Shown here: positions 52,734 to 60,823 of the stretch, in pieces
Numbering within the stretch: position 1 is the stretch's first letter
How the letters are laid out: every line of letters starts with the position of its first letter
Assembly: GCA_005217565.1 (NCBI GenBank)
Contig: SJCO01000007.1
Coordinates: forward strand, 248,001-312,000
Direction: 5' to 3'
DNA: 64,000 nucleotides
Source of the DNA: Puteibacter caeruleilacunae
GTDB taxonomy: Bacteria > Bacteroidota > Bacteroidia > Bacteroidales > Prolixibacteraceae
Made by a program: the position numbers and the translations under genes
Notes under the pieces: generated by a model
Told to the model about the DNA's origin: nothing
Database searches by the model: none
Seen by the model: only the letters and a program-made list of their open reading frames with translations

Positions 52734-53834
52734 ATGAGATTCACCATTATAAATAAATATATTTTTTTAACGCTAATTAACCTTATTGGTGCTAATATTT
52801 TTGCTTTTGCTCAAGATCAACAGCTAAAACCACTAAAAACAGTAGTTATTGACCCCGGTCACGGAGGAAAAGATCCTGGAGCTGTATACAAAGGAATAAA
52901 AGAAAAAGATATTGTCTTAAATATTGGACAAAAACTTGGTCAATATATTAATAAAAATATCCCAGAGATCAATGTTGTTTATACACGCGACAAGGATGTT
53001 TTTATTCCTTTACACAAAAGAGCATATATAGGGAACCAATGTCATGCCGACCTGTTCATTTCTTTACATGCAAATTATTGTGGAGCAACCTACGTTGCTG
53101 GCACGGAAACATTTGTCTTAGGGAATCATCGTTCCGAAGAGAACCTTGAGGTCGCCAAAAAAGAGAACTCTGTAATTCTACTCGAGGATGACTACTCAAT
53201 AACTTACGAGGGATTCGATCCCAATTCTCATGAGTCGTATATCATATTCGAGTTGATTCAGAATAACTTTAAAATCCAAAGTGTTCAATTTGCCGATTTA
53301 ACCCAAAATCAATTTGCACAACGAGTAGGTCGTAAAAATAGAGGAGTAAAAGAAGCTGGATTTCTGGTTCTTCGAAGAACTTCAATGCCTGGGGTACTTA
53401 TTGAAGTAGGCTTTTTAAGTAATCCTAATGAACGTCAATTTCTTGCCAGCGATAAAGGACAAACTTACATTGCTTCGGCAATATACCGAGCATTTAAATC
53501 ATATAAAGAAAAGATAGAAGCACAAACGGCATATAATATTCCTGTAACTCAGGAAGCAGAAACAACTACACCAACGAAATCTATCGAGCCAATTGTAAAA
53601 CGAACATATGGTATCCAACTTGCGGCCAGTAAAAAGAACATTCCTTTGGAAAAATCAAACTTTAAGGGATTAAGTGATGTTCAGAAAAAAAAGGTTGATA
53701 ATATCTATAAATATTTTATAGGCAACTTTGAGACTAAAGAACAGGCGAGCTTGTATCTCAAAAAGATACGTAAAAAATTTAGAGATGCATTTGTCATTTC
53801 TTTTGAAAACGGGCAGATACAAAGCGTTCCATAG
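52734..53834 (+). CDS. N-acetylmuramoyl-L-alanine amidase with SPOR-like C-terminus
   Basis: 366 residues with a signal peptide (to about ANIFAFAQ). The Amidase_3 domain (35-265) has the zinc ligands His in VVIDPGHGGKDPG, Glu in the EKD segment after it, and His in LFISLHANY, with catalytic Glu in VLIEVGFLSNP. A ~50-residue insert (NHRSEENLEVAKKENSVILLEDDY) is typical of Bacteroidota amidases. The C-terminal 75 residues (YGIQLAASKKNI ... YKYFIGNFETKEQASLYLKKIR) look like a SPOR fold, which binds denuded glycans at the septum. Role: splitting peptidoglycan during division. Confidence 0.92.
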   Translation: MRFTIINKYIFLTLINLIGANIFAFAQDQQLKPLKTVVIDPGHGGKDPGAVYKGIKEKDIVLNIGQKLGQYINKNIPEINVVYTRDKDVFIPLHKRAYIGNQCHADLFISLHANYCGATYVAGTETFVLGNHRSEENLEVAKKENSVILLEDDYSITYEGFDPNSHESYIIFELIQNNFKIQSVQFADLTQNQFAQRVGRKNRGVKEAGFLVLRRTSMPGVLIEVGFLSNPNERQFLASDKGQTYIASAIYRAFKSYKEKIEAQTAYNIPVTQEAETTTPTKSIEPIVKRTYGIQLAASKKNIPLEKSNFKGLSDVQKKKVDNIYKYFIGNFETKEQASLYLKKIRKKFRDAFVISFENGQIQSVP

Positions 53835-53868
53835 AATAAATAAAACCTGCAACACATAAATATTTTTT

Positions 53869-53876
53869 TACCTTTG
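53869..53876 (+). promoter_or_regulatory. -7 box of the MlaD-like gene
   Basis: TACCTTTG, exact TAnnTTTG, 28 nt before the ATG at 53905. Confidence 0.55.
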
Positions 53877-53904
53877 TATAAATTCGAGAACCAAAATAAT
53901 ATCG

Positions 53905-55155
53905 ATGAATACCAAACGACTTTCAAAAACAGGATTATTAATAGTAGTAAGTATTTTCGCTCTTTATTGGGGAGTTAATTATCTTAAAGGGAATGATGTA
54001 TTTAAATCTGTTGATACATATCATGTACGTTATCAGAAAGTTGATGGCTTAGTTGAATCCAGTGCAGTCATTCTAAATGGATATAAAATTGGTCAGGTCA
54101 ATGAGGTAAAATTTGCAGATGATGCATCGGGTGATCTTCTTGTTACATTTAACCTTCCTGAAGGATTTAAAGTTCCAAAGAATACCTTAGCTAAGATTAT
54201 CAGTACTGATTTAATGGGAACAAAGTCGATAAGTTTAATCCTTACCAATGAAAAAGAGTTTCATAAAAGTGGTGACACGTTAAAAAGTGATATCGAAGGA
54301 GACCTTAAGGAGCAGGTAAGTATGCAAATTGCACCTTTGAAAAATAAAGCAGAAGACTTATTATCGTCTCTTGATTCTGCTATTACAGTTGTAACTTATG
54401 TCTTTAATGAAAGTACCAGAGATAACCTCAAAGAAAGCTTTGAACACATAAACAATACAATTTATAATTTGGAAAAGACATCTCAGGACCTTAGTGAGAT
54501 GATTAAAATAAATAAACTTGCAATCACTTCTATTGTTGCTAATATGGATTCGATAACAACCACCATTAGCACTAATCGAGGGGATATTAAGGAGATTACG
54601 AATAATCTAGCCGCCTTTACCGATACTTTGGCCAATATGGAACTTGCCGGTCTTGTTAAAAAGACAAACAATACTATGGCAAATATTGACTCCATAGTTT
54701 ATAGTATCCAGAATCAGGAAGGAAGTTTAGGTCTGTTCTTAAAAGATCCTGCTCTATATGCAAACTTAACCGATGCATCGAAGGATTTAGACCGGTTACT
54801 GCGTGATTTTAGAGCGAATCCTGAAAGATATGTACATTTCTCGGCGATTGATCTAGGAAAAGATATATACATCTCTCCTTCTGAAAATGGCGGAAATTCT
54901 AAAATTACCTATAAAGTATTTCTATTGTCTTCTGATATTAAACTTGAAGTTAGCTCTGCTCTATTTGATGGTTATGAGGTAGAGGAACAAAAGGTAGTCG
55001 ATTCATTTAACTACTTTACAGGATCTACCAATAATTATCAGCAAGCATTGGAGACATATGAAACTGTTCGTTCAGACTTTCCAAATGCCGAAATAATCGC
55101 ATTTAAAAATGGAAGAAAAATAAAGCTTCAAAAAGCAGTTCGTAAATCAAAATAG
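53905..55155 (+). CDS. MlaD/MCE-domain phospholipid-transport protein
   Basis: 416 residues. One N-terminal TM helix (KTGLLIVVSIFALYWGVNYL) is followed by an MCE domain (about 38-120, DTYHVRYQKVDGLVESSAVILNGYKIGQV), a long coiled-coil region with heptads (150-270), and a C-terminal tail. The NQEGSLGLFLKDPALYANLTDASKDLDRLL segment is common to MCE proteins. It would form the periplasmic hexameric ring that carries lipid between membranes. MlaE/MlaF partners are not in the window; neighbouring lptD and amidase make this an envelope-biogenesis group. Confidence 0.9.
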   Translation: MNTKRLSKTGLLIVVSIFALYWGVNYLKGNDVFKSVDTYHVRYQKVDGLVESSAVILNGYKIGQVNEVKFADDASGDLLVTFNLPEGFKVPKNTLAKIISTDLMGTKSISLILTNEKEFHKSGDTLKSDIEGDLKEQVSMQIAPLKNKAEDLLSSLDSAITVVTYVFNESTRDNLKESFEHINNTIYNLEKTSQDLSEMIKINKLAITSIVANMDSITTTISTNRGDIKEITNNLAAFTDTLANMELAGLVKKTNNTMANIDSIVYSIQNQEGSLGLFLKDPALYANLTDASKDLDRLLRDFRANPERYVHFSAIDLGKDIYISPSENGGNSKITYKVFLLSSDIKLEVSSALFDGYEVEEQKVVDSFNYFTGSTNNYQQALETYETVRSDFPNAEIIAFKNGRKIKLQKAVRKSK

Positions 55156-55527
55156 TATATATAACTCTATCTCAATTTTAGATTAAATCTATATAGTAAT
55201 TTGTTGTCGATTTTTTCAAAAAAAATGAATCCTACATCAATAACACTAAAAGCCTTGCTCTAAAAGAGATAGACAAATATATTGCGTTTTTTTATTTGTA
55301 ATTTAGATTTCCAAATCAGCCCATATAGGCCTGACTATCATATACTTAAAACAAAAACACGCGAAGGTTTTCTTAAAATTCTGATAAATAAGACAATAGA
55401 CTATTTTCGAAAAAGTCAAGACTTATGCGAGTTTTTTTTCAACTTTTTTTTCACAATCTTTGTCATGGGAAACGATTCAGAGGTAGAAAAAAGTTGTCTA
55501 ATAATTAATTGTTGTTGTCCTTAAAAA
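55156..55527. other. Intergenic region upstream of dnaA
   Basis: About 370 nt. An 80-codon frame (55282-55524) begins with TTG, has no recognisable domain, and I do not call it a gene. Two T8 tracts lie at about 55432-55450; CAACTTTTTTTTC there can pair with GAAAAAAGTTG near 55490. No run of DnaA boxes (TTATNCACA) is visible, so I do not claim an origin. Confidence 0.45.
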
Positions 55528-56961
55528 ATGCTAAAAGATCACACCATAGTCTGGCATAATTGTTTGTCGGTCATAAAGGATAATGTTCCGCCAGTAAGTT
55601 TTAAAACCTGGTTTGAACCAATTGTCCCTGTTAAGATAGATGAAAATATTCTAACGATACAGGTACCAAGTCCGTTCTTCTACGAGTACTTAGAGGAACA
55701 GTACATTGATATATTACGTAAAACATTACGTAAGGAGATAGGTCCTGATGCTAAGTTGGAATATAATGTGGTGATGGGAAACAATAATGGTTTTGAAGGT
55801 CCGAAACCATTTACGGTAAAATACCCGACAAATAATAATGCTCCTCTGAAGAACAGACCAATGTCTGTTCCTATCAAGACTGAAGAAAAAGCGATTAGAA
55901 ATCCATTCATTATTCCTGGAATCCAGAAACTGAATGTGGACCCTCAGTTAAAACCTGATAATACATTTGATAATTTTATCGAAGGTAATTGTAATAGGCT
56001 AGCTAGAAGTGCAGGATTTGCTGTTGCTCAAAATCCAGGAGGAACAGCTTTCAACCCTCTACTAATTTATGGAAAATCAGGATTAGGAAAGACACACTTA
56101 GCTCAAGCTATTGGGATTGAAGTAAAGCGACGCTCTCCAGAGAAGGTAGTATTATATGTTAGTGCGAATAAGTTTATCACACAATTTACTGAAGCTACCA
56201 GAAACAACAATAGGAATGATTTTCTGCATTTCTACCAAATGATAGATGTTTTGATTCTTGATGATGTTCAAGAGTTTGCTGGAAAAGAAAAAACTCAGGA
56301 AACCTTCTTCCATATATTTAATCATTTACATCAAACAGGAAAGCAATTAATTCTTACATCAGATAAAGCGCCCATAGATTTGCAAGGAATGGAGCAACGT
56401 CTTCTTTCTCGCTTCAAATGGGGACTTATGGCAGATCTTCAGGTACCCGATTTCGAAACAAGAATTGCTATTCTAAAGAAGAAAATCTATAAAGACGGAC
56501 TTGAATTATCTCAAGAGGTAATAGAATACGTTGCTTCTCACATCAATAATAACGTACGAGAGTTAGAAGGTGCCCTTATTTCTCTATTGGCACAGTCGAT
56601 GTTAAACAAGAAAGAAATAACAATCGATTTGGCAGCAGAGATGATTAAGAAGCTCGTGAAGAGTACAGAGAAAGAGATTACAATTGATTTCATTGAGAAA
56701 GTTGTCTGCGAGTACTTCGGCCTACCTGCCGACTCTCTTCAAGCTAAAACTAGGAAAAGAGAAATCGTACAGGCTCGACAAATTGCAATGTATTTCTCAA
56801 AGAATATGACAAAAGCGTCACTTGCTTCAATTGGAGCTCAGATTGGGAAGAAGGATCACGCGACAGTATTGCATGCTTGCAAAACTGTTAGGAATTTAAA
56901 AGATACAGATAAATCTTTCCGTAACTATGTTGATGATATAGAAAAGAAACTTAGAATGTAA
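55528..56961 (+). CDS. dnaA: Chromosomal replication initiator DnaA
   Basis: 477 residues. Domain I (1-75) with the conserved VSFKTWFEPI; a short linker; AAA+ domain with Walker A GKSGLGKTHLAQAIG and Walker B LILDDVQEF; the sensor arginine region EQRLLSRFKWGL; and domain IV with the DNA-binding signature IGKKDHATVLHACKTV. Neither dnaN nor rpmH is adjacent, which is common in Bacteroidota. Followed by a strong terminator. Confidence 0.96.
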   Translation: MLKDHTIVWHNCLSVIKDNVPPVSFKTWFEPIVPVKIDENILTIQVPSPFFYEYLEEQYIDILRKTLRKEIGPDAKLEYNVVMGNNNGFEGPKPFTVKYPTNNNAPLKNRPMSVPIKTEEKAIRNPFIIPGIQKLNVDPQLKPDNTFDNFIEGNCNRLARSAGFAVAQNPGGTAFNPLLIYGKSGLGKTHLAQAIGIEVKRRSPEKVVLYVSANKFITQFTEATRNNNRNDFLHFYQMIDVLILDDVQEFAGKEKTQETFFHIFNHLHQTGKQLILTSDKAPIDLQGMEQRLLSRFKWGLMADLQVPDFETRIAILKKKIYKDGLELSQEVIEYVASHINNNVRELEGALISLLAQSMLNKKEITIDLAAEMIKKLVKSTEKEITIDFIEKVVCEYFGLPADSLQAKTRKREIVQARQIAMYFSKNMTKASLASIGAQIGKKDHATVLHACKTVRNLKDTDKSFRNYVDDIEKKLRM

Positions 56962-56969
56962 TAAGATAT

Positions 56970-56998
56970 GCAGGTTCATTTTGAACCTGCTTTTTTTT
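56970..56998 (+). terminator. Intrinsic terminator after dnaA
   Basis: GCAGGTTCA-TTT-TGAACCTGC (56970-56990) with a T8 tail. Confidence 0.92.
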
Positions 56999-57033
56999 AT
57001 TCTAAATTGCAACCACACTGAAAAAAAGAATCA

Positions 57034-57897
57034 ATGATATATCTGTGTTTAAGTATACTCTCATCAACATTCATTTTCCTTATATTTAAATACATTGAAC
57101 GTTTTAATCAACACCTACTCTACCCTATTATTATTAATTACCTTACAGCTTTCACGCTTGGTGTATCACTCCTATCTCCTAATGAAAAGTTATCATCAAT
57201 AACACAGGTACAATGGTTACCAATAGTAAGCATTATTGGTGTTGCTTTCATTGTAATGTTCATCTTAATTGGTAAATCAACACAACAAGCTGGCATTACA
57301 CCCACAACAATCGCCACAAAACTATCAATGGTGATTCCTATTTGTTATTCATTACTCTATTTTGATGAAACACTCCATCTAACAAAACTTGTTGGTATTA
57401 TTATGGCTTGTTTAGCGGTAATACTAACCATATATAAAAAAGAAAGGGTACGCTCTTTAATCTTGCTTCTATTTCCTCTAATTATATTTATAGGATCTGG
57501 CTCTGTGGATTCATTAATCAAATATGCACAACACTATTTCTTAAAAGATGGACAAGTAGAGATATTCTCAACTTTTACCTTTCTTGTTGCATTTATTTCT
57601 GGAATACTATTGATGTTAATATTACGTATGTCTGCACAGCCTCTTCTTAGAAGAAATACGATTACTTTCGGAATAGCATTAGGTATAGCGAATTTCGGAT
57701 CGCTATACTTCTTTTTAAAGACACTGAATACAGAAATTCTCGATAGTTCAGTTATATTTGGTGTAAACAATATGGGAATTGTAGTATTATCCGTTCTCTT
57801 TGCAAAAGGATTTTTCAAGGAAAAGTTAAACCTTTTGAATTGGATCGGTATAATTATCTCTTTGATCAGTATATTTTTATTAACAAAAGAATTATGA
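57034..57897 (+). CDS. EamA/DMT-family membrane transporter
   Basis: 287 residues with ten predicted TM helices in two EamA halves (5+5). The first half ends with the typical LVGIIMACLAVILTIYKKE, the second with LLNWIGIIISLISIFLLTKEL. No substrate can be read from the sequence. Its TGA stop overlaps the ATG of the next gene (ATGA), so the two are translationally coupled. Confidence 0.85.
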   Translation: MIYLCLSILSSTFIFLIFKYIERFNQHLLYPIIINYLTAFTLGVSLLSPNEKLSSITQVQWLPIVSIIGVAFIVMFILIGKSTQQAGITPTTIATKLSMVIPICYSLLYFDETLHLTKLVGIIMACLAVILTIYKKERVRSLILLLFPLIIFIGSGSVDSLIKYAQHYFLKDGQVEIFSTFTFLVAFISGILLMLILRMSAQPLLRRNTITFGIALGIANFGSLYFFLKTLNTEILDSSVIFGVNNMGIVVLSVLFAKGFFKEKLNLLNWIGIIISLISIFLLTKEL

Positions 57898-58502
57898 CCA
57901 CTCAATCTGACACTTATCTAACTATAGAAAATGCTTCTGAAGGGCTATTTAAGGACAAAGGAAGCAAGTTTATTGCATATGCTTATCCTGTATCAACCGA
58001 AGAAGAAATAAAGGATCATATTGCACGATTGAAAAAAGAACATCATAATGCACGACATCATTGTTATGCATGGCGATTAGGTGCCGAAAAGAAATTGTTT
58101 CGAGCCAATGATGATGGAGAGCCTTCAAGTACTGCAGGTAAACCAATACTTGGCCAGATTCAAGCGAATGATTTAACAAATATTCTAATCGTAGTTGTTC
58201 GTTACTTTGGAGGAACGTTACTTGGAGTTAGTGGCTTAATCAATGCATACCGGGAAGGAGCAGCAGAGGCAATTGAAAATGCTGTTATCGTAGAAAAAAT
58301 TGTTGAAGATATCATCAAAGTCGATTTCGATTATCTTAACATGAATAATGTGATGAAAGTAATAAAAGATGATAATCTAAATCAGGTTGAAACAAAGTTT
58401 GATTTAAACTGTACGATAAAACTAGCTGTAAGACAAAATGATACTGAAAGAATTTTAAATAAGTTTAATGATATTATAGGAGTGCAAACAGAAATATTGT
58501 AA
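57894..58502 (+). CDS. YigZ/IMPACT (UPF0029) family protein
   Basis: 202 residues from the ATG at 57894, which overlaps the upstream stop; an in-frame upstream start would lie within the transporter gene. N-terminal Impact domain: SKFIAYAYPVSTEEEIKDHIARLKKEHHNARHHCYAWRLG and DDGEPSSTAGKPILGQI, then YFGGTLLGVSGLINAYREGAAEAI. A DUF1949-type C-terminal domain follows. Eukaryotic IMPACT regulates Gcn2; the bacterial role is uncertain. Confidence 0.92.
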   Translation: MTTQSDTYLTIENASEGLFKDKGSKFIAYAYPVSTEEEIKDHIARLKKEHHNARHHCYAWRLGAEKKLFRANDDGEPSSTAGKPILGQIQANDLTNILIVVVRYFGGTLLGVSGLINAYREGAAEAIENAVIVEKIVEDIIKVDFDYLNMNNVMKVIKDDNLNQVETKFDLNCTIKLAVRQNDTERILNKFNDIIGVQTEIL

Positions 58503-58587
58503 AACATTATATTTTATAACATATCATTTTCCACAAAAATGTTGATTATTTTTTGGCAAAAGCTAATGAAAGATTCAAATAAAACTA

Positions 58588-58595
58588 TACTTTTG
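58588..58595 (+). promoter_or_regulatory. -7 box of the pyrB leader transcript
   Basis: TACTTTTG, exact TAnnTTTG, ending 7 nt before the leader ORF ATG at 58603. The same spacing as in the trp leader. Confidence 0.6.
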
Positions 58596-58602
58596 GATTT
58601 TA

Positions 58603-58848
58603 ATGAAGCATCTAATTAATACTTTAAATTTTATTGTTAGAAGAGTAATTACTCTTGCAGAGAATTTATTCAATTACTCTGGAGGGGTATCCATTCAGTT
58701 TAATCATTGTCTTCATTTTCGAATTAAGAACAATCATTTTTTCAATTTATATAGAAAGCCAACAGTTATTTTATTTCTGTTGGCTTTTTTTTATGTGATC
58801 AAAATTTGTTTAGATATACTAACCTTTAACGAGTATTTAGTAAGATGA
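58603..58848 (+). CDS. pyrBI leader ORF (attenuation leader)
   Basis: 81 codons. It begins 7 nt after a -7 box, reads in frame through a strong intrinsic terminator (58755-58792) and ends with TGA overlapping the pyrB ATG (ATGA). The peptide has no recognisable domain; its C-terminal part is hydrophobic because it is encoded by the terminator's T-rich DNA. A leader ORF that runs through an attenuator and stops beside pyrB is the layout of E. coli pyrBI, where low UTP makes polymerase pause in U-rich tracts and lets the ribosome catch up. U-rich tracts here include 58737-58742 just before the hairpin. Function as a cis-acting leader is inference. Confidence 0.7.
   Translation: MKHLINTLNFIVRRVITLAENLFNYSGGVSIQFNHCLHFRIKNNHFFNLYRKPTVILFLLAFFYVIKICLDILTFNEYLVR
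58641..58656 (+). repeat. Perfect 16-nt palindrome in the pyrB leader
   Basis: AAGAGTAATTACTCTT. Its left half can alternatively pair with AATTACTCT at 58672-58680, making a 9-bp hairpin with a 21-nt loop. It could be a pause hairpin or an operator. Confidence 0.5.
58755..58792 (+). terminator. pyrB attenuator (intrinsic terminator in leader)
   Basis: AAAGCCAACAG (58755-58765) pairs with CTGTTGGCTTT (58777-58787), 11-bp perfect stem, 11-nt U-rich loop, T8 tail. It lies 52 nt before pyrB and inside the leader ORF. Confidence 0.9.
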
Positions 58849-59753
58849 AAAAGGATCTTATTTCTATTATGGACTTTAATCGCGATGAGTACATGCGCAT
58901 CATGGAACTCGCTGCGGATTTCGAGAAGAACCCGAATCAAAACCTGTTAGAAGGAAAAGTTGTGGCCTCACTATTCTTTGAACCTTCTACCAGAACGAGA
59001 TTAAGTTTCGAGACTGCCATTAGCAGAATGGGAGGAAGAATCGTCGGTTTTACAGATTCTTCATCTTCAAGTGTTACAAAAGGAGAAACCCTGCACGATA
59101 CAATTAGAATGGTTAATAACTATGCCGATTTAATCGTGATGCGTCATCCATTGGAAGGTAGTGCCCGCTACGCTTCTGAAGTCGCAGACATCCCTGTAAT
59201 TAATGCTGGTGATGGAGCAAATCAACATCCAACGCAAACATTACTTGATATGTATTCTATGCTTAAGACGCAAGGAACATTAGATAACCTGAATATATTC
59301 CTTGTTGGTGATCTTAAGTACGGTCGTACGGTACACTCTCTTTTGATGGCAATGTCACAATTTGAAAACCCTATTTTCAACTTCATTGCGCCTCCTGAGC
59401 TAGCGATGCCTATTGAATACAAGAAATATCTGGATTCAAAAGGGATTCGCTATTTTGAGCATACAGAGTTCACTGACATTATCTCTGAAGCTGATATCGT
59501 ATATATGACACGTGTTCAGAAGGAAAGATTTGCTGATCCAATTGAATATGAAAAAGTCAAAAACGTGTACATTCTTAGAAATTCAATGCTGAAGAATACA
59601 AAGGAAAACATGAAAATTCTTCATCCTCTTCCTAGAGTAAATGAAATCCATGTTGACGTTGATGCTAGTCCTAAAGCATATTATTTCACTCAAGCTCTAA
59701 ACGGAATGTATACTCGTGAAGCAATTATTGCTCATACGTTGGGTTTAAAATAA
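58845..59753 (+). CDS. pyrB: Aspartate carbamoyltransferase catalytic subunit
   Basis: 302 residues. Carbamoyl-phosphate motif [15 protein letters not shown] (44-58), the [13 protein letters not shown] loop with the catalytic Ser-Lys, and [12 protein letters not shown]-terminal [14 protein letters not shown]. Catalyses the first committed step of pyrimidine synthesis. Its start overlaps the leader ORF stop, and pyrI follows by 24 nt, so PyrB and PyrI should assemble into the regulated dodecamer. Confidence 0.97.
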   Translation: MKKDLISIMDFNRDEYMRIMELAADFEKNPNQNLLEGKVVASLFFEPSTRTRLSFETAISRMGGRIVGFTDSSSSSVTKGETLHDTIRMVNNYADLIVMRHPLEGSARYASEVADIPVINAGDGANQHPTQTLLDMYSMLKTQGTLDNLNIFLVGDLKYGRTVHSLLMAMSQFENPIFNFIAPPELAMPIEYKKYLDSKGIRYFEHTEFTDIISEADIVYMTRVQKERFADPIEYEKVKNVYILRNSMLKNTKENMKILHPLPRVNEIHVDVDASPKAYYFTQALNGMYTREAIIAHTLGLK

Positions 59754-59777
59754 TTGATAACAAAAAAACTTTGAATA

Positions 59778-60233
59778 ATGGCTAAGACAAAACTTAAAGT
59801 TAGTGCAATTAAAGATGGCACTGTAATCGACCATATACATACAGAAAATCTTTTTAAAGTAATCAATATTCTAGGTCTTGATAAGATAAAAAATCAAGTG
59901 ACCTTTGGAATGAATCTTGAGAGTAAAAAGATTGGTGGCAAAGCGATCATTAAGATCTCAAATAAGTTTTTTGAACAAGAAGAGATAAACAAAATCGCGA
60001 TGCTAGCTCCTAATGCTAACTTGAATGTTATACGAGACTATGAGGTAGTAGAGAAAAAGATTGTTGAAATTCCTGACCAGATTGTAGGGATTGCAAAATG
60101 CTTTAATCCAAAATGTATTAGTAACTTTGAACATATGGACTCGATGTTTACGGTAGTTTCCAAGAATCCGTTAGAAGTAAAATGTCACTATTGTGAGAAA
60201 ATAAATACCAAGGAACAACTGATAATAAAATAA
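59778..60233 (+). CDS. pyrI: Aspartate carbamoyltransferase regulatory subunit
   Basis: 151 residues. The N-terminal allosteric domain binds CTP/ATP (KDGTVIDHIHTENLFKVINILGL). The C-terminal zinc domain has Cys108-x4-Cys113 and Cys136-x2-Cys139. Gives nucleotide feedback control to PyrB. Last gene of the pyrBI unit. Confidence 0.96.
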   Translation: MAKTKLKVSAIKDGTVIDHIHTENLFKVINILGLDKIKNQVTFGMNLESKKIGGKAIIKISNKFFEQEEINKIAMLAPNANLNVIRDYEVVEKKIVEIPDQIVGIAKCFNPKCISNFEHMDSMFTVVSKNPLEVKCHYCEKINTKEQLIIK

Positions 60234-60235
60234 AT

Positions 60236-60260
60236 AAAAAGGCCTCAAATGAGGCCTTTT
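60236..60260. terminator. Bidirectional terminator after pyrI
   Basis: GGCCTCA-AA-TGAGGCC (60241-60256), flanked by A5 and T4. Shared by convergent pyrI and the DUF4293 gene. Confidence 0.9.
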
Positions 60261-60265
60261 ATTAT

Positions 60266-60730
60266 TTATCTGATTCGATCAATTGATCTTATTAATGCCT
60301 CATCCTTTCCAATGGCTCTAATTGCCAAGTAATCCAGTATAATTGCGATTAAAGGAAAAATGAAACTTACCTTGAAACTGTATGATCCTTCAATCAATCC
60401 AGCATACTTGGTAGCCAAATAAAAACTTAATCCAAAATAACCAAGTAACAACATAATTGAAAAGACAGTCATTCTCATTTGAAGGATTCTCTTCTTATAA
60501 AGGAATAGAATTGCAAGGTGCAAAACACAAATGATTCCAATAAGACTAGCTACTGGCCAACCACTGTAAAGCAATTCATTTCCAGATGATGCTACCTTAT
60601 AGAATCCTGCAAAATCAAGGAAGTAAATAACTCCGTCATTTCCCACAAAATCAATCAATGGAAAAGCGAATAATATCGCCACCAAAATTAGAGAGATCAG
60701 CAAATACGCTGATTGAATTCTTTGTATCAT
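60266..60730 (-). CDS. DUF4293 family four-helix membrane protein
   Basis: 154 residues. MIQRIQSAYLLISLILVAILFAFPL is the DUF4293 start, with three more hydrophobic segments following. Confined to Bacteroidota as far as I know; function unknown. It has the window's best promoter, with both elements at consensus spacing. Confidence 0.88.
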   Translation of the reverse strand: MIQRIQSAYLLISLILVAILFAFPLIDFVGNDGVIYFLDFAGFYKVASSGNELLYSGWPVASLIGIICVLHLAILFLYKKRILQMRMTVFSIMLLLGYFGLSFYLATKYAGLIEGSYSFKVSFIFPLIAIILDYLAIRAIGKDEALIRSIDRIR

Positions 60731-60744
60731 AAACTTTTTTTTCG

Positions 60745-60774
60745 CAAAGTTAATTTTTTCACTTCAACTATCAA
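60745..60774 (-). promoter_or_regulatory. Complete Bacteroidota promoter of the DUF4293 gene
   Basis: On the minus strand TTG (60774-60772), a 19-nt spacer, then TAACTTTG (60752-60745), matching TTG-N19-TAnnTTTG. The start codon lies 14 nt downstream. Confidence 0.7.
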
Positions 60775-60782
60775 CAAAAACA

Positions 60783-60803
60783 AAGGTCGACATTGCCGAC
60801 CTT
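60783..60803 (-). terminator. Terminator of the prohibitin-like gene
   Basis: AAGGTCG / CGACCTT stem (60783-60789 with 60797-60803) and T-rich DNA following on the minus strand. Confidence 0.8.
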
Positions 60804-60823
60804 CACCTTTCTATTTTATTTTT

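Noticed and set aside
55282-55524. 80-codon ORF directly before dnaA
   Set aside because: Starts with TTG, no domain, encoded largely by T-tracts; no leader hairpin with T-tail after it, so not called as an attenuator either.
55156-55527. Replication origin next to dnaA
   Set aside because: No cluster of TTATNCACA boxes is visible, and dnaN is not adjacent; GC-skew analysis would be needed.
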